Of a DNA stretch of 64,000 nt, positions 1 to 8,560 are shown piece after piece (the first letter of the stretch is position 1; every line of letters starts with the position of its first letter). The notes under the pieces were generated by a model, which searched no databases, was not told the DNA's origin, and saw only the letters and a program-made list of their open reading frames with translations. The position numbers and the translations under genes were made by a program. This stretch comes from Roseitranquillus sp963709765 (GTDB taxonomy: Bacteria; Pseudomonadota; Alphaproteobacteria; Rhodobacterales; Rhodobacteraceae), in NCBI GenBank assembly GCA_963709765.1, contig CAVPXL010000007.1, positions 147,633-211,632 of the forward strand, written 5' to 3'.

Positions 1-1
1 T

Positions 2-1552
2 CCCGCCTTCATCGCCGAAGCGCGCGCGCTCGTCGCAACCGGCACTCACCTCAGCCATCCGCGCACCGAGGCCGCGGTGCTCAAGGCCCTGCGCCTCGCC
101 CGTGAGAACGGCGCCCAGACCGCGCTCGACATCGACTACCGCCCGAACCTCTGGGGCGTCGCCGGCCACGGCGAGGGCGAGAGCCGCTTCGTCGCCTCCG
201 ACGCGGTGACGACCAAGCTGCAATCGCACCTGCACCACTTCGACCTGATCGTCGGCACGGAGGAGGAGTTCCACATCGCCGGCGGCACCACCGACACCCT
301 CGCCGCCCTGCGCGCGGTCCGCGAGATCTCCGATGCGACCCTCGTCTGCAAGCGCGGCGCCGCCGGCGCGGTCGCCTTCACCGGCCCCATCCCCGACAGC
401 CTCGACGCCGGTCAGGCCGGCCCCGGATTTCCGATCGAGGTCTTCAATGTCCTCGGCGCCGGCGACGGCTTCATGTCGGGCCTTCTCAAGGGCTGGCTCG
501 ACGGACCCGAGGGGCAGACCGACTGGCCGACCGCGCTCAAATACGCCAACGCCTGCGGGGCCTTCGCGGTCAGCCGCCACGGCTGCACGCCGGCCTATCC
601 GTCCTTGGCCGAACTCCAGTTCTTTTTCGACCGCGGCATTCGCGAGCGTGCGCTGCGCAAGGACGCCGCGCTCGAGCAGGTTCACTGGGCCACCAACCGC
701 ACCGGCGACTGGTCCGAGATGCGTGTCTTTGCCTTCGACCACCGGATGCAGATGGAGGAGATGGAGGGCGCGACGCCGGACAGGATCGGCGCCTTCAAGG
801 TCCTCTGCCTGGATGCCGCGACCCGCGTGTCGGACGGGCGCCCCGGCTACGGCATTCTCTGCGACGGCCGGCTAGGCCGCGAGGCGCTCTACCGCGCCGC
901 CGGCACCGGCCTCTGGATCGGCCGCCCCGTCGAATGGCCCGGTTCCCGTCCCCTGACGCTCGAACCCGAGATCGGCCCCGACTGCGGCGGCCTCTCCGAA
1001 TGGCCCTCCGACCACGTCGTCAAGTGCCTCTGCTTCTGCCACCCCGACGACGACGACGCGACCTGGGCCGACCAGCTCGGCACGATCCGGCGCCTGTTCG
1101 CCGCCAGCCGCCGCAACCGGCTCGAGTTCCTGCTGGAAGTCATCCCGTCGAAGGTCGGGCCGGTCGACGACGACACGACCCCGCAGATCATCCAGCGCTT
1201 CTACGACGCGGGCATCTTTCCCGACTGGTGGAAGCTCGAGCCATTCACGACCGACGGCGCCTGGGCCCGCGCCTGCGCCGCGATCGACCGCAACGACCCC
1301 AAAACCCGCGGAATCGTCGTTCTCGGCCTCGACGCATCGGCGGCCGAGCTCGAGGCAAGCTTCGTCCGCGCCGCGCGGCACGATCTGGTCCGAGGCTTCG
1401 CCGTCGGGCGCACGATCTTCGGCGACGTCGCGCGGCGCTGGCTGACAAGCGGCATCACCGACGAGACCGCCGTCGCCGAGATGGCACAGACGTTCGAGGG
1501 CCTGGCCCGGACCTGGGACCGGGCCCGCGCCGAAGGGAGACAGGCAGCATGA
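2..1552 (+). CDS. iolC: 5-dehydro-2-deoxygluconokinase fused to DUF2090 (5' end outside window)
   Basis: Cytoplasmic kinase of myo-inositol catabolism that phosphorylates 5-dehydro-2-deoxygluconate. The frame is open from the first bases of the window, so the N-terminus is missing; the GTG at 77 is internal. The first ~200 visible residues are the C-terminal half of a PfkB/ribokinase fold, with the anion-hole/catalytic motif NVLGAGDGFMSGL. Residues ~205-490 are the DUF2090 aldolase-like domain often fused to IolC in proteobacteria, possibly acting on the kinase product (known of the family; function here inferred). The stop overlaps the iolD start (ATGA), the first of a run of such couplings in this operon. 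Confidence 0.93.
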   Translation, partial: PAFIAEARALVATGTHLSHPRTEAAVLKALRLARENGAQTALDIDYRPNLWGVAGHGEGESRFVASDAVTTKLQSHLHHFDLIVGTEEEFHIAGGTTDTLAALRAVREISDATLVCKRGAAGAVAFTGPIPDSLDAGQAGPGFPIEVFNVLGAGDGFMSGLLKGWLDGPEGQTDWPTALKYANACGAFAVSRHGCTPAYPSLAELQFFFDRGIRERALRKDAALEQVHWATNRTGDWSEMRVFAFDHRMQMEEMEGATPDRIGAFKVLCLDAATRVSDGRPGYGILCDGRLGREALYRAAGTGLWIGRPVEWPGSRPLTLEPEIGPDCGGLSEWPSDHVVKCLCFCHPDDDDATWADQLGTIRRLFAASRRNRLEFLLEVIPSKVGPVDDDTTPQIIQRFYDAGIFPDWWKLEPFTTDGAWARACAAIDRNDPKTRGIVVLGLDASAAELEASFVRAARHDLVRGFAVGRTIFGDVARRWLTSGITDETAVAEMAQTFEGLARTWDRARAEGRQAA

Positions 1553-3378
1553 AGACGATCCGACTGACCGCAGCGCAGGCCATGGTGCGCTACCTCTCCC
1601 GCCAGATGAACGAGGACGGCGTGCCCTTCCTCGCCGGCTGCTGGGCGATCTTCGGCCACGGCAACGTCGCCGGCCTCGGCGAGGCGCTGCATGCCGAGCG
1701 GGACAGCTTCCAAACCTGGCGCGGCCACAACGAGCAGGGGATGGCCCACGCCGCCATCGCCTATGCCAAGCAGCTCCGCCGCAAGCGGGCGATGGCGGTG
1801 ACGTCCTCCATCGGCCCCGGCGCCACCAACATGGTGACCGCCTGCGCGCTCGCCCACGTCAACCGCCTGCCGGTCCTGTTCATCCCCGGCGACATCTTCG
1901 CCAACCGCGGCCCCGACCCGGTGTTGCAGCAGATCGAGTCGTGGCACGACGGCACGATCAGCGCCAACGACGTCTTCCGCCCGATCAGCCGCTACTTCGA
2001 CCGGATCATCCGGCCGGAGCAGCTCCTGACTGCGCTGCCCCGCGCCTTCGCGACAATGACCGACCCGCTCGATTGCGGCCCCGTCACGCTCGCCTTCTGC
2101 CAGGACGTGCAGACCGAGGCCCACGACTACCCGGTGGAGTTCTTCGAGCCGAAAACCTGGCACCGCCGCCGCCCGCGCCCCGACGTCCGCGAGCTGAACG
2201 CGCTGGCCGAGGCGATCTGCTCCGCGAAGCAGCCGCTCGTCATCGCCGGCGGCGGTGTCCACTACGCGGATGCGAGCGATGCGCTCAGGACGTTCGTCGA
2301 ACGTCACGCCCTCCCCGTCGGCGAAACCCAGGCGGGCAAGTCGGCGCTGCCGTGGGACCACCCCCTGAACCTCGGCTCCATCGGCGTCACCGGCTCGTCG
2401 GCCACGAACGCTTACGCGGCACAGGCCGATCTGGTGGTCGGAATCGGCACACGGTTCCAGGATTTCACCACCGGATCGTGGGGCCTGTTCCGCAACCCCG
2501 ACGTCCGCTTCGCCTCGATCAACATCGCCCCCTACGACGCGCACAAACGGGGGGCATTTCCCGTCATCGGCGACGCGCTGATCGCGCTCGAGGAGCTGAC
2601 GCCGCTTCTCGGCGACCACAGGGCGGCGCCGGTCGCGGACAGCCTCAAGCCCGACTGGCTCGCCGATCTCGATGACGTCACCGCCGCGCCGACGGACACC
2701 AATGAGAAGCCCTCCGACCAGCAGGTCATCGGCGCGGTCCAACGGCAGGCGAACGCCGACACCGTGATCATGTGCGCCGCCGGCACCATGCCGGGCGAGC
2801 TGCAGAAGCTGTGGAAGGCCGGCCGCCCCGGCTCCTACCACATGGAGTACGGCTTTTCCTGCATGGGTTACGAGGTCGCGGGCGGCCTCGGCATCAAGAT
2901 GGCCGAGCCCGAGCGCGACGTCATCGTCATGGTCGGAGACGGCTCGTACATGATGCTGAACTCCGAGCTCGCGACGGCCGCGATGATGGGTTTGTCCTAC
3001 ACCGTCGTGCTGACCGACAATTGCGGCTACGGATGCATCAACCGGCTGCAGACGAGCGCCGGGGGTGCGGAATTCAACAACCTCATCGCGCACAGCTACC
3101 ACGTCAACGACATCTGGATCGACTTCGTCGCCCACGCCCGGTCGATGGGGGCCGAGGCGGTCAAGGCGGGCTCCATCGACGAACTGGAACAGGCGCTGGC
3201 GTCCCGACACGACAAGACCGTCCCCTACGTCGTCGTGATCGACACCACGCCCTATCCGCCCCGCGAGGTCGGCGGATTCTGGTGGGACGTCGCTGTCCCC
3301 GAGGTCTCGGACCGCGTCGAGGTGAACGAGGCGCGCAAGAACTACGCCCAGCACGTCAAGGAAAGACAACCGGTATGA
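1549..3378 (+). CDS. iolD: 3D-(3,5/4)-trihydroxycyclohexane-1,2-dione hydrolase
   Basis: Thiamine-diphosphate enzyme that opens the ring of the trihydroxycyclohexanedione formed by IolE. It has 609 residues, normal for IolD. Visible signatures are the N-terminal Pyr-domain glutamate in GHNEQGMAHAA, a central nucleotide-like domain, and the C-terminal ThDP/Mg motif starting GDGSYMMLNSE. The ATG at 1549 was chosen because it gives the conserved MKTIRLT start and overlaps the iolC stop by four bases. The frame is open further upstream, but that part is antisense-like, arginine-rich noise. Translationally coupled to iolE downstream. Confidence 0.96.
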   Translation: MKTIRLTAAQAMVRYLSRQMNEDGVPFLAGCWAIFGHGNVAGLGEALHAERDSFQTWRGHNEQGMAHAAIAYAKQLRRKRAMAVTSSIGPGATNMVTACALAHVNRLPVLFIPGDIFANRGPDPVLQQIESWHDGTISANDVFRPISRYFDRIIRPEQLLTALPRAFATMTDPLDCGPVTLAFCQDVQTEAHDYPVEFFEPKTWHRRRPRPDVRELNALAEAICSAKQPLVIAGGGVHYADASDALRTFVERHALPVGETQAGKSALPWDHPLNLGSIGVTGSSATNAYAAQADLVVGIGTRFQDFTTGSWGLFRNPDVRFASINIAPYDAHKRGAFPVIGDALIALEELTPLLGDHRAAPVADSLKPDWLADLDDVTAAPTDTNEKPSDQQVIGAVQRQANADTVIMCAAGTMPGELQKLWKAGRPGSYHMEYGFSCMGYEVAGGLGIKMAEPERDVIVMVGDGSYMMLNSELATAAMMGLSYTVVLTDNCGYGCINRLQTSAGGAEFNNLIAHSYHVNDIWIDFVAHARSMGAEAVKAGSIDELEQALASRHDKTVPYVVVIDTTPYPPREVGGFWWDVAVPEVSDRVEVNEARKNYAQHVKERQPV

Positions 3379-4325
3379 TCCGCTACGGCACCAACCCCAT
3401 CGCGTGGTCCAACGACGACGACTGGTCGATCGGCGACCACCTGTCGCTCGACGACTGCCTGTCCGACTGCCGGAAGATCGGCTTCGACGGCATCGAGAAG
3501 GGCCACAAGATGCCCGACGACGGCGCGGCGCTGAAGGCGAAGCTCGGTGAGTACGGCCTGCGCTTCGCCGCGGGCTGGTTCTCGACGAACCTGCTCGTCA
3601 ACGACATCGAGACCGAGAAGAAGGCGCTCAAGGCCTGGATCGACTTCACGCGCGCCGCGAGCGGCGACCACATCAATGCCGCCGAATGCTCGAACACGGT
3701 CCATGGGCGAGACGACGTGCCGGTCAACGACCGGCCGATCCTCACCGACGAGCAGTGGGAGCGGTTCTCGAAGGGCTACGAGGAGCTTTCGGCCTTCGCC
3801 GCCGAGCAAGGCGTGAAGATGGGCTACCACCACCACATGGGCACGATCATCGAGTCGGCCTCCGACATCCACCGCTTCATGGAGATGGCGGGGCCGCACA
3901 CCCGCCTCCTCCTCGACACCGGCCACGCCTGGTTCGGCGGCGCCGATCCCGAGGAGATCGCGCAAAAGTATATGGACCGCGTCACCCACATCCACTGCAA
4001 GAACGTCCGCCCCGACATCGCGAAGCAGGTTCGCGACGAGAACCTCAGCTTCCTCGAAGGCGTCCGCCGCGGCGCCTTCACCGTGCCCGGCGACACCGAG
4101 GGCTGCGTCGACTTCGCGCCAGTCCTGAAGGTCGCGGCCGAGCACGGCTATTCCGGCTGGGTGGTGATCGAGGCCGAGCAGGACTTTGCGGTCCGCAACC
4201 CGCTCGAGTACCAAGGCCTCGGCCTGCGGACGCTGAAAGAGATCGCCCGCGACGTCGGGCTCGGAAGGCGGGGAGGGGTGGAAAGTCGTCTCCTGAAGCG
4301 GTTCGACGAAGGAGTACAGCCGTGA
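3375..4325 (+). CDS. iolE: myo-inosose-2 dehydratase
   Basis: Dehydrates 2-keto-myo-inositol (scyllo-inosose) to the diketone that is the substrate of IolD. It is a 316-residue TIM-barrel protein of the xylose-isomerase-like superfamily. Start MIRYGTNPIAW, the GYHHHMGT strand, LLLDTGHAW and the metal-ligand stretch THIHCKNVRPD are typical of IolE. The ATG overlaps the iolD stop (ATGA), and its own TGA overlaps the GTG of the next gene, so the four central genes are translationally chained. No anomaly seen. Confidence 0.96.
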   Translation: MIRYGTNPIAWSNDDDWSIGDHLSLDDCLSDCRKIGFDGIEKGHKMPDDGAALKAKLGEYGLRFAAGWFSTNLLVNDIETEKKALKAWIDFTRAASGDHINAAECSNTVHGRDDVPVNDRPILTDEQWERFSKGYEELSAFAAEQGVKMGYHHHMGTIIESASDIHRFMEMAGPHTRLLLDTGHAWFGGADPEEIAQKYMDRVTHIHCKNVRPDIAKQVRDENLSFLEGVRRGAFTVPGDTEGCVDFAPVLKVAAEHGYSGWVVIEAEQDFAVRNPLEYQGLGLRTLKEIARDVGLGRRGGVESRLLKRFDEGVQP

Positions 4326-5227
4326 AGATTGCCCTCGACCCCTTCATGCACCGGCATCTGCCGCTGGAGGAAATCCCCGAGCTCGCTGCCCGGATGGGCT
4401 ACGAGTGGATCGAGCTCAGCCCGCGCGCCGACTTCCTCGAATGGTTCAAGGCGCCGCGGGTGTTCCCCGACAGGATCAGGACTTTCCGCAAGGCGCTTTC
4501 CGACGCCAACGTCGGCGTCGCCTCGCTCCTGCCCATGTACCGCTGGGCCTCGAACGACGAGACCGAGCGGCAGGCGGCGGTGCGCCACTGGAAGCGAGCC
4601 ATCGAGATCGCCGTCGAGATGGGCGTCGACACCCTGAATTCCGAGTTCGGGCGGGGGCCGCATCCCGACAAGGGCACCTGCTACTGCTGCCATACCGGCA
4701 GCATGGTCGAGGCCTGCGAGGATGCCTGGTGGCGCTCGATGGACGAGCTGGTGCCGATCCTCGAGAAGGAGGGCGTCAACCTCCACATCGAGCCGCACCC
4801 GGAGGACTGGGTCGAGACGCTGCAACCCTCGGTGGACCTGATCCGCACGGTGAACTCGGAGAGGGTGAAGTTCCTCTACTGCGCGCCCCACACCTTCTAC
4901 TTCGGCGACGACATCCCCGCGATGATCCGCGAATGCGCCGACGTCCTCGCCCACGTCCACGTCGCCGATACGTTCAACCACAAGGCCTCCTCGGGCCTGC
5001 GCTACATCATCAACCCGCCTGGCTCGGCGGCGCGCGTCCACCAGCACCTCGACATCGGCCAGGGCGAGATCCCGTGGGACGACTTCTTCGGCACGCTGGC
5101 CGAGGTCGGCTTCGACGGCATCATGACCGCCTGCGTCTTCGCCTGGGAGGAGCGCGCCGAGGACAGCTCCCGCTTCATGCGGAACGAGATGCAGCGCCAC
5201 GTCGACAAGCATTGGAGCAGCAAATGA
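4322..5227 (+). CDS. iolH: IolH-like sugar phosphate isomerase/epimerase
   Basis: TIM-barrel protein of the IolE/IolH superfamily, 301 residues, starting with GTG that overlaps the iolE stop. Visible features are the IEPHPEDW strand, a Cys-rich loop (GTCYCCHTGSM), the HVHVADTFNH metal-binding strand and a C-terminal EERAEDSSRFMRNE helix. IolH in other inositol operons is a barrel protein of uncertain reaction; membership in the pathway is inferred from position between iolE and iolG. The symbol is assigned by family and context, so the exact activity is open. Confidence 0.82.
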   Translation: MKIALDPFMHRHLPLEEIPELAARMGYEWIELSPRADFLEWFKAPRVFPDRIRTFRKALSDANVGVASLLPMYRWASNDETERQAAVRHWKRAIEIAVEMGVDTLNSEFGRGPHPDKGTCYCCHTGSMVEACEDAWWRSMDELVPILEKEGVNLHIEPHPEDWVETLQPSVDLIRTVNSERVKFLYCAPHTFYFGDDIPAMIRECADVLAHVHVADTFNHKASSGLRYIINPPGSAARVHQHLDIGQGEIPWDDFFGTLAEVGFDGIMTACVFAWEERAEDSSRFMRNEMQRHVDKHWSSK

Positions 5228-6228
5228 CCCTGGGAATCGGCGTGATCGGCACCGGCATGATCGGTCAGGACCACATCCGCCGCATCACCGACGTCCTCGC
5301 CGGGGGCAAGGTCGTCGCGGTGACCGACGCCGATCGCTCCCGCGCCGAGGCGGCCGCCGAGAAGCCGGGCGCCAATGTCCACGAGGACGCGAAGGCGCTG
5401 ATCGCGGTGAGCGAGGTCGACGCGGTGATGATCTGCTCGTGGGGCCCGGCGCATGAAGAGGCGATCCTGCCCGCACTCGCGGCCGGCAAGCCGGTATTCT
5501 GCGAGAAGCCGCTCGCGCCCCGGCAGGACGCCTGCATCAGGATCATCGATGCCGAGGTGAAACTTGGAAAGCGGCTGATCCAGGTCGGGTTCATGCGCCG
5601 CTACGACGTCGCCTACAGGGCGCTGAAGGAGACGCTGGCCTCCGGCAAGATCGGCGCGGCGCTGATGTACCACGCGGCGCACCGCAACGCGTCGGTGCCG
5701 GCGGACCTCTACACCTCGGACATGGCGATCAGCGACACGATGGTGCACGACATCGACGTGGCGCGCTGGCTGCTCGACGACGAGGTGGCGCGGGTGCGGG
5801 TCCTCGCCGGCAAGAAGAACGCGCGCGGCGGCGACCTGCGCGACCCGATCTTCGCGGTGATGGAGATGCGCAGCGGCGTGCTCGCCACCGTCGAGATCAG
5901 CGTGAATATCGGCTACGGCTACGACATCCGCGGCGAGGTCTCGGGCGAGAAGGGCACCGCCGGACTTGCCGAGGCGAACCCGGTGGTCCTCAAGACCGGC
6001 GACAGTTTCTCGGGCCGTGTGCCGGCCGACTGGCGCGAGCGGTTCATCGCGGCCTACGACCTCGAGATCGCCGAATGGATCACGGCGGCCTCGGCGGGCG
6101 GCGCCACCGGCCCCTCCGCCTGGGACGGCTACGCCATCACCGCCGTCTCGGATGCCGGGCTGAAGGCCGCAGACACGGGCGAGCCGGTCGAGGTCGAGCT
6201 CGTCGACCGGCCGGGCCTCTACGCCTGA
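5224..6228 (+). CDS. iolG: inositol 2-dehydrogenase
   Basis: NAD-dependent Gfo/Idh/MocA dehydrogenase that oxidises myo-inositol to 2-keto-myo-inositol, the first catabolic step; 334 residues. The N-terminal Rossmann motif is GVIGTGMIG. The substrate-side lysine lies in FCEKPLA, and the catalytic Asp/His pair in DTMVHDIDVARWL. The ATG overlaps the upstream stop. The final TGA overlaps the ATG of a small membrane gene (TGATG). The first step of the pathway being encoded late in the operon is common. Confidence 0.95.
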   Translation: MTLGIGVIGTGMIGQDHIRRITDVLAGGKVVAVTDADRSRAEAAAEKPGANVHEDAKALIAVSEVDAVMICSWGPAHEEAILPALAAGKPVFCEKPLAPRQDACIRIIDAEVKLGKRLIQVGFMRRYDVAYRALKETLASGKIGAALMYHAAHRNASVPADLYTSDMAISDTMVHDIDVARWLLDDEVARVRVLAGKKNARGGDLRDPIFAVMEMRSGVLATVEISVNIGYGYDIRGEVSGEKGTAGLAEANPVVLKTGDSFSGRVPADWRERFIAAYDLEIAEWITAASAGGATGPSAWDGYAITAVSDAGLKAADTGEPVEVELVDRPGLYA

Positions 6229-6417
6229 TGTTCGACCTCGACCATCCGTTCTTCAAGCCTCTCTGGCGGCGCATCGTCATCGTCACGATATGCATCGGCT
6301 GGGCGCTGGTCGAGTTCGCTCGGCAGATCCCCGTTCTGGGGGATCCTGTTCGGCGCCCTCGGCGTCTATGCTGCCTACAAGTTCTTCATCGATTTCAACC
6401 CAAGGGACGAGCCATGA
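6228..6417 (+). pseudogene. small two-helix membrane protein, frame-shifted
   Basis: The ATG at 6228 overlaps the iolG stop. It begins MFDLDHPFFKPLWRR followed by a hydrophobic helix, a start known from ~60-residue hypothetical proteins of Rhodobacterales. After ...WALVEFA the original frame turns into Arg/Cys-rich noise and runs straight into iolB. The next frame instead reads SPFWGILFGALGVYAAYKFF and ends at a TGA (6415-6417) overlapping the iolB ATG. One extra base between about 6316 and 6328 would account for this. It is either a sequence error or a recent mutation. Function unknown. Confidence 0.7.
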
Positions 6418-7220
6418 CCGATCTCCTGCGCAAGCCACACGGAACCGGTGGCAAGGTCCATGACATCACACCGCAAAAGGCCGGATGGAGCTACGTCGGC
6501 TTCGGCCTCTACCGGCTGAAGCCCGGCGAGGTCGCGTCCGAGGCGACCGGGGATCGCGAGGTCATACTGGTGCTGGTCGAGGGCAAGGCGAAGATGTCGG
6601 GCGGCGGCCGCGACTTCGGCGAACTGGGCGACCGGATGGACGTCTTCGAGAAAACGCCGCCGCACTGCGTCTACATCCCGAGCGGCGCGGACTGGAGCGC
6701 GGAGGCGACGACGGATTGCACCCTCGCCGTGTGCACCGCGCCCGGCCACGGCGGCCACGACGCGCAGGTGATCGGCCCGGCGGGCATCTCTCTGACCCCG
6801 CGCGGCAAGGGGACGAACACCCGCCACATCAACGCCATCGCGATGGAAGAGCGCGATGTCGCCGACAGCCTGCTGGTGACCGAGGTCTTCACCCCCGACG
6901 GCCACTGGTCGTCCTACCCGCCGCACCGGCACGACGAGGACGACTATCCACGGATGACCTACCTCGAGGAGAGCTACTATCACCGGCTGAACCCGGCCAC
7001 CGGCTTCGGCATCCAGCGGGTTTTCACCGACGACCTGTCGCTCGACGAGACGATGGCGGTCTCCGACGGCGACGTGGTGCTGGTGCCGCGCGGCCACCAT
7101 CCTTGCGGCGCGCCCTACGGACACGAGATGTACTACCTCAACGTGATGGCCGGGCCGATGCGCAAATGGCGGTTCGAGAACCACCCGGACTTCGACTGGA
7201 TCGCGCAGCGCGACGCGTGA
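6414..7220 (+). CDS. iolB: 5-deoxy-glucuronate isomerase
   Basis: Isomerises 5-deoxy-D-glucuronate to 5-dehydro-2-deoxygluconate, the step between IolD and IolC. It is a 268-residue bicupin (KduI/IolB family). Visible motifs are the N-terminal LLRKPHG, a first cupin half, then the metal-binding SSYPPHRHDED with the downstream E in LEESYYH and the C-terminal PRGHHPCGAPYGHEMYYLNVMAG. The ATG overlaps the stop of the restored frame of the small upstream gene. The upstream frame is open through that gene because of its frameshift, so the first residues should be taken from MTDLLRKPHG. Confidence 0.96.
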   Translation: MTDLLRKPHGTGGKVHDITPQKAGWSYVGFGLYRLKPGEVASEATGDREVILVLVEGKAKMSGGGRDFGELGDRMDVFEKTPPHCVYIPSGADWSAEATTDCTLAVCTAPGHGGHDAQVIGPAGISLTPRGKGTNTRHINAIAMEERDVADSLLVTEVFTPDGHWSSYPPHRHDEDDYPRMTYLEESYYHRLNPATGFGIQRVFTDDLSLDETMAVSDGDVVLVPRGHHPCGAPYGHEMYYLNVMAGPMRKWRFENHPDFDWIAQRDA

Positions 7221-7271
7221 GCGACTCGGCATTGTCCCGTCCAGCGGCAGCAACGGCGCAGGAGTCCGGCC

Positions 7272-8015
7272 ATCGAGCATCTCGTTCCCCTCGCCGCCGC
7301 CGCCCTGATCGTCGGCATGTCAAAGGGCGGCCTCGCCTCGGCGGCGGCCCTCGCGGTGCCGATGCTGGCGCTGTTCATGAACCCGATCCAGGCGGCCGCG
7401 ATCCTGCTGCCGGTGTTCCTGGTGACGGACTGGGTGGCGGTCTGGCTTTACCGAGGGACGTATTCGGGCCGGAACCTCGCGATCCTGATCCCGGCGATGA
7501 TGTTCGGCATTGCGCTGGCGACCGTCATCACCCCCTACACGTCGGAGAGCGCGCTGCTGTTCGTCACCGGGCTGATCGGCCTCTGGTACTGCGGGCGAAG
7601 CTGGTTCGGCAGGACGTCCCCGAGGCCGACCGAGGCGAGACTCGGTCCCGGCCTGTTCTGGGGCACGCTGACCGGGGTGACGAGCTTCATCACCCACTCG
7701 GGCGCGCCGCCGTCCCAGGCCTACCTGCTGCCGCAACGCCTGCCGAAGCTGGATTTCGCGGGCACGATCGCGATCGCGTTCGCGGTGGGAAACCTGGCCA
7801 AGGTCCCCGGATACTGGGCGCTGGGTCAATTCGAGGCGCTGAACTGGCCGTTGACGCTGACGCTGATCGCGGCCGGGATCGCCGGGACGGTCGTGGGACG
7901 CTGGATCGTCGGCCGGCTGCACGACGCGACCTACCTGCGGGTGATCGAGGGGCTGCTGCTCTGTCTGTCGCTGCTGCTGATATGGCGGGCGGTGAGCGTC
8001 GTCGTCAGCGGTTGA
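7272..8015 (+). CDS. TauE/SafE family membrane permease (probable non-ATG start)
   Basis: Membrane protein of the TauE/SafE anion exporter family, with about eight hydrophobic segments and the internal VGMSKGGLASAAAL repeat motif. The first ATG (7317) would cut into the first helix. Upstream in frame lies the codon ATC at 7272, preceded at 7-base spacing by a perfect AGGAG (7260-7264) and followed by EHLVPLAAAALIVGMSKGG, the expected family N-terminus. The start is therefore placed at 7272 (247 residues); it is either a rare ATC start or an ATG-to-ATC error. The gene follows iolB by 51 bases. The substrate cannot be read from sequence. Confidence 0.8.
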   Translation: MEHLVPLAAAALIVGMSKGGLASAAALAVPMLALFMNPIQAAAILLPVFLVTDWVAVWLYRGTYSGRNLAILIPAMMFGIALATVITPYTSESALLFVTGLIGLWYCGRSWFGRTSPRPTEARLGPGLFWGTLTGVTSFITHSGAPPSQAYLLPQRLPKLDFAGTIAIAFAVGNLAKVPGYWALGQFEALNWPLTLTLIAAGIAGTVVGRWIVGRLHDATYLRVIEGLLLCLSLLLIWRAVSVVVSG

Positions 8016-8560
8016 GGTCAGTCGCGGCGGAACCGGTGCCGCTCCTACCGAACGGGCGCGTCGATGAGGTCGACGACGGCCCGCACACAAACCGGGGACG
8101 CGGTCGTTGTCGCGTCAGACGGTCCAGCAGGTCCGGGGGACGCCGCGCTCGCGGAAGAGGCGCATGAGATCCGGAATTACTTCCGCCACCAAGTCGTGGA
8201 GGACGGCGATGACGGCGCTGGAGCAAACGGCATCGGTCTGGCCGAGGGCGGTCGACACCTCGATTGCGGGGCACCGGTCAAGCAAGACGTCTCCGATGTC
8301 GTTCGGCTTGGGCGCGTAGATCAGGCGGCGGACGCAGAGGCGGCCGTTCCCGGGCCAACAGAGCGTCCCCGCGACGGCTACTTCGCGCTGCGACAGCGAG
8401 AAGCCAAGCGGCACCCGCACGATCTGGAAGGACAGGTCGGGGTGACTGGCGGTGGAGCTCCTGAGCCCGACCCCGGGAAGGCGCCGCCAAGGCTGCCCGG
8501 GGCACCGATGGGGATTGTACCGGCGGCTTGCAATGCCGTTCGCAGGGAAGCGGTAGAGAC
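8016..8560 (+). other. gap without a confident gene
   Basis: No supported gene between the permease and the isomerase. A minus-strand frame (8420 to 8115, 101 codons) reads like a decayed protein, with a helical stretch ending VLHDLVAEVIPDLMRLFRERG, but it has no ribosome site or family I can name. It may be the remnant of a C-terminal domain. No tRNA or clear terminator seen. Confidence 0.5.

Noticed and set aside
1201..3369. Long minus-strand frame (722 codons) opposite iolD
   Set aside because: Antisense shadow of a well-conserved gene in GC-rich DNA; Arg/Val/Asp-rich with no motif.
8115..8420. Minus-strand gene before the isomerase
   Set aside because: No ribosome site, no recognisable domain; kept only as a possible remnant.
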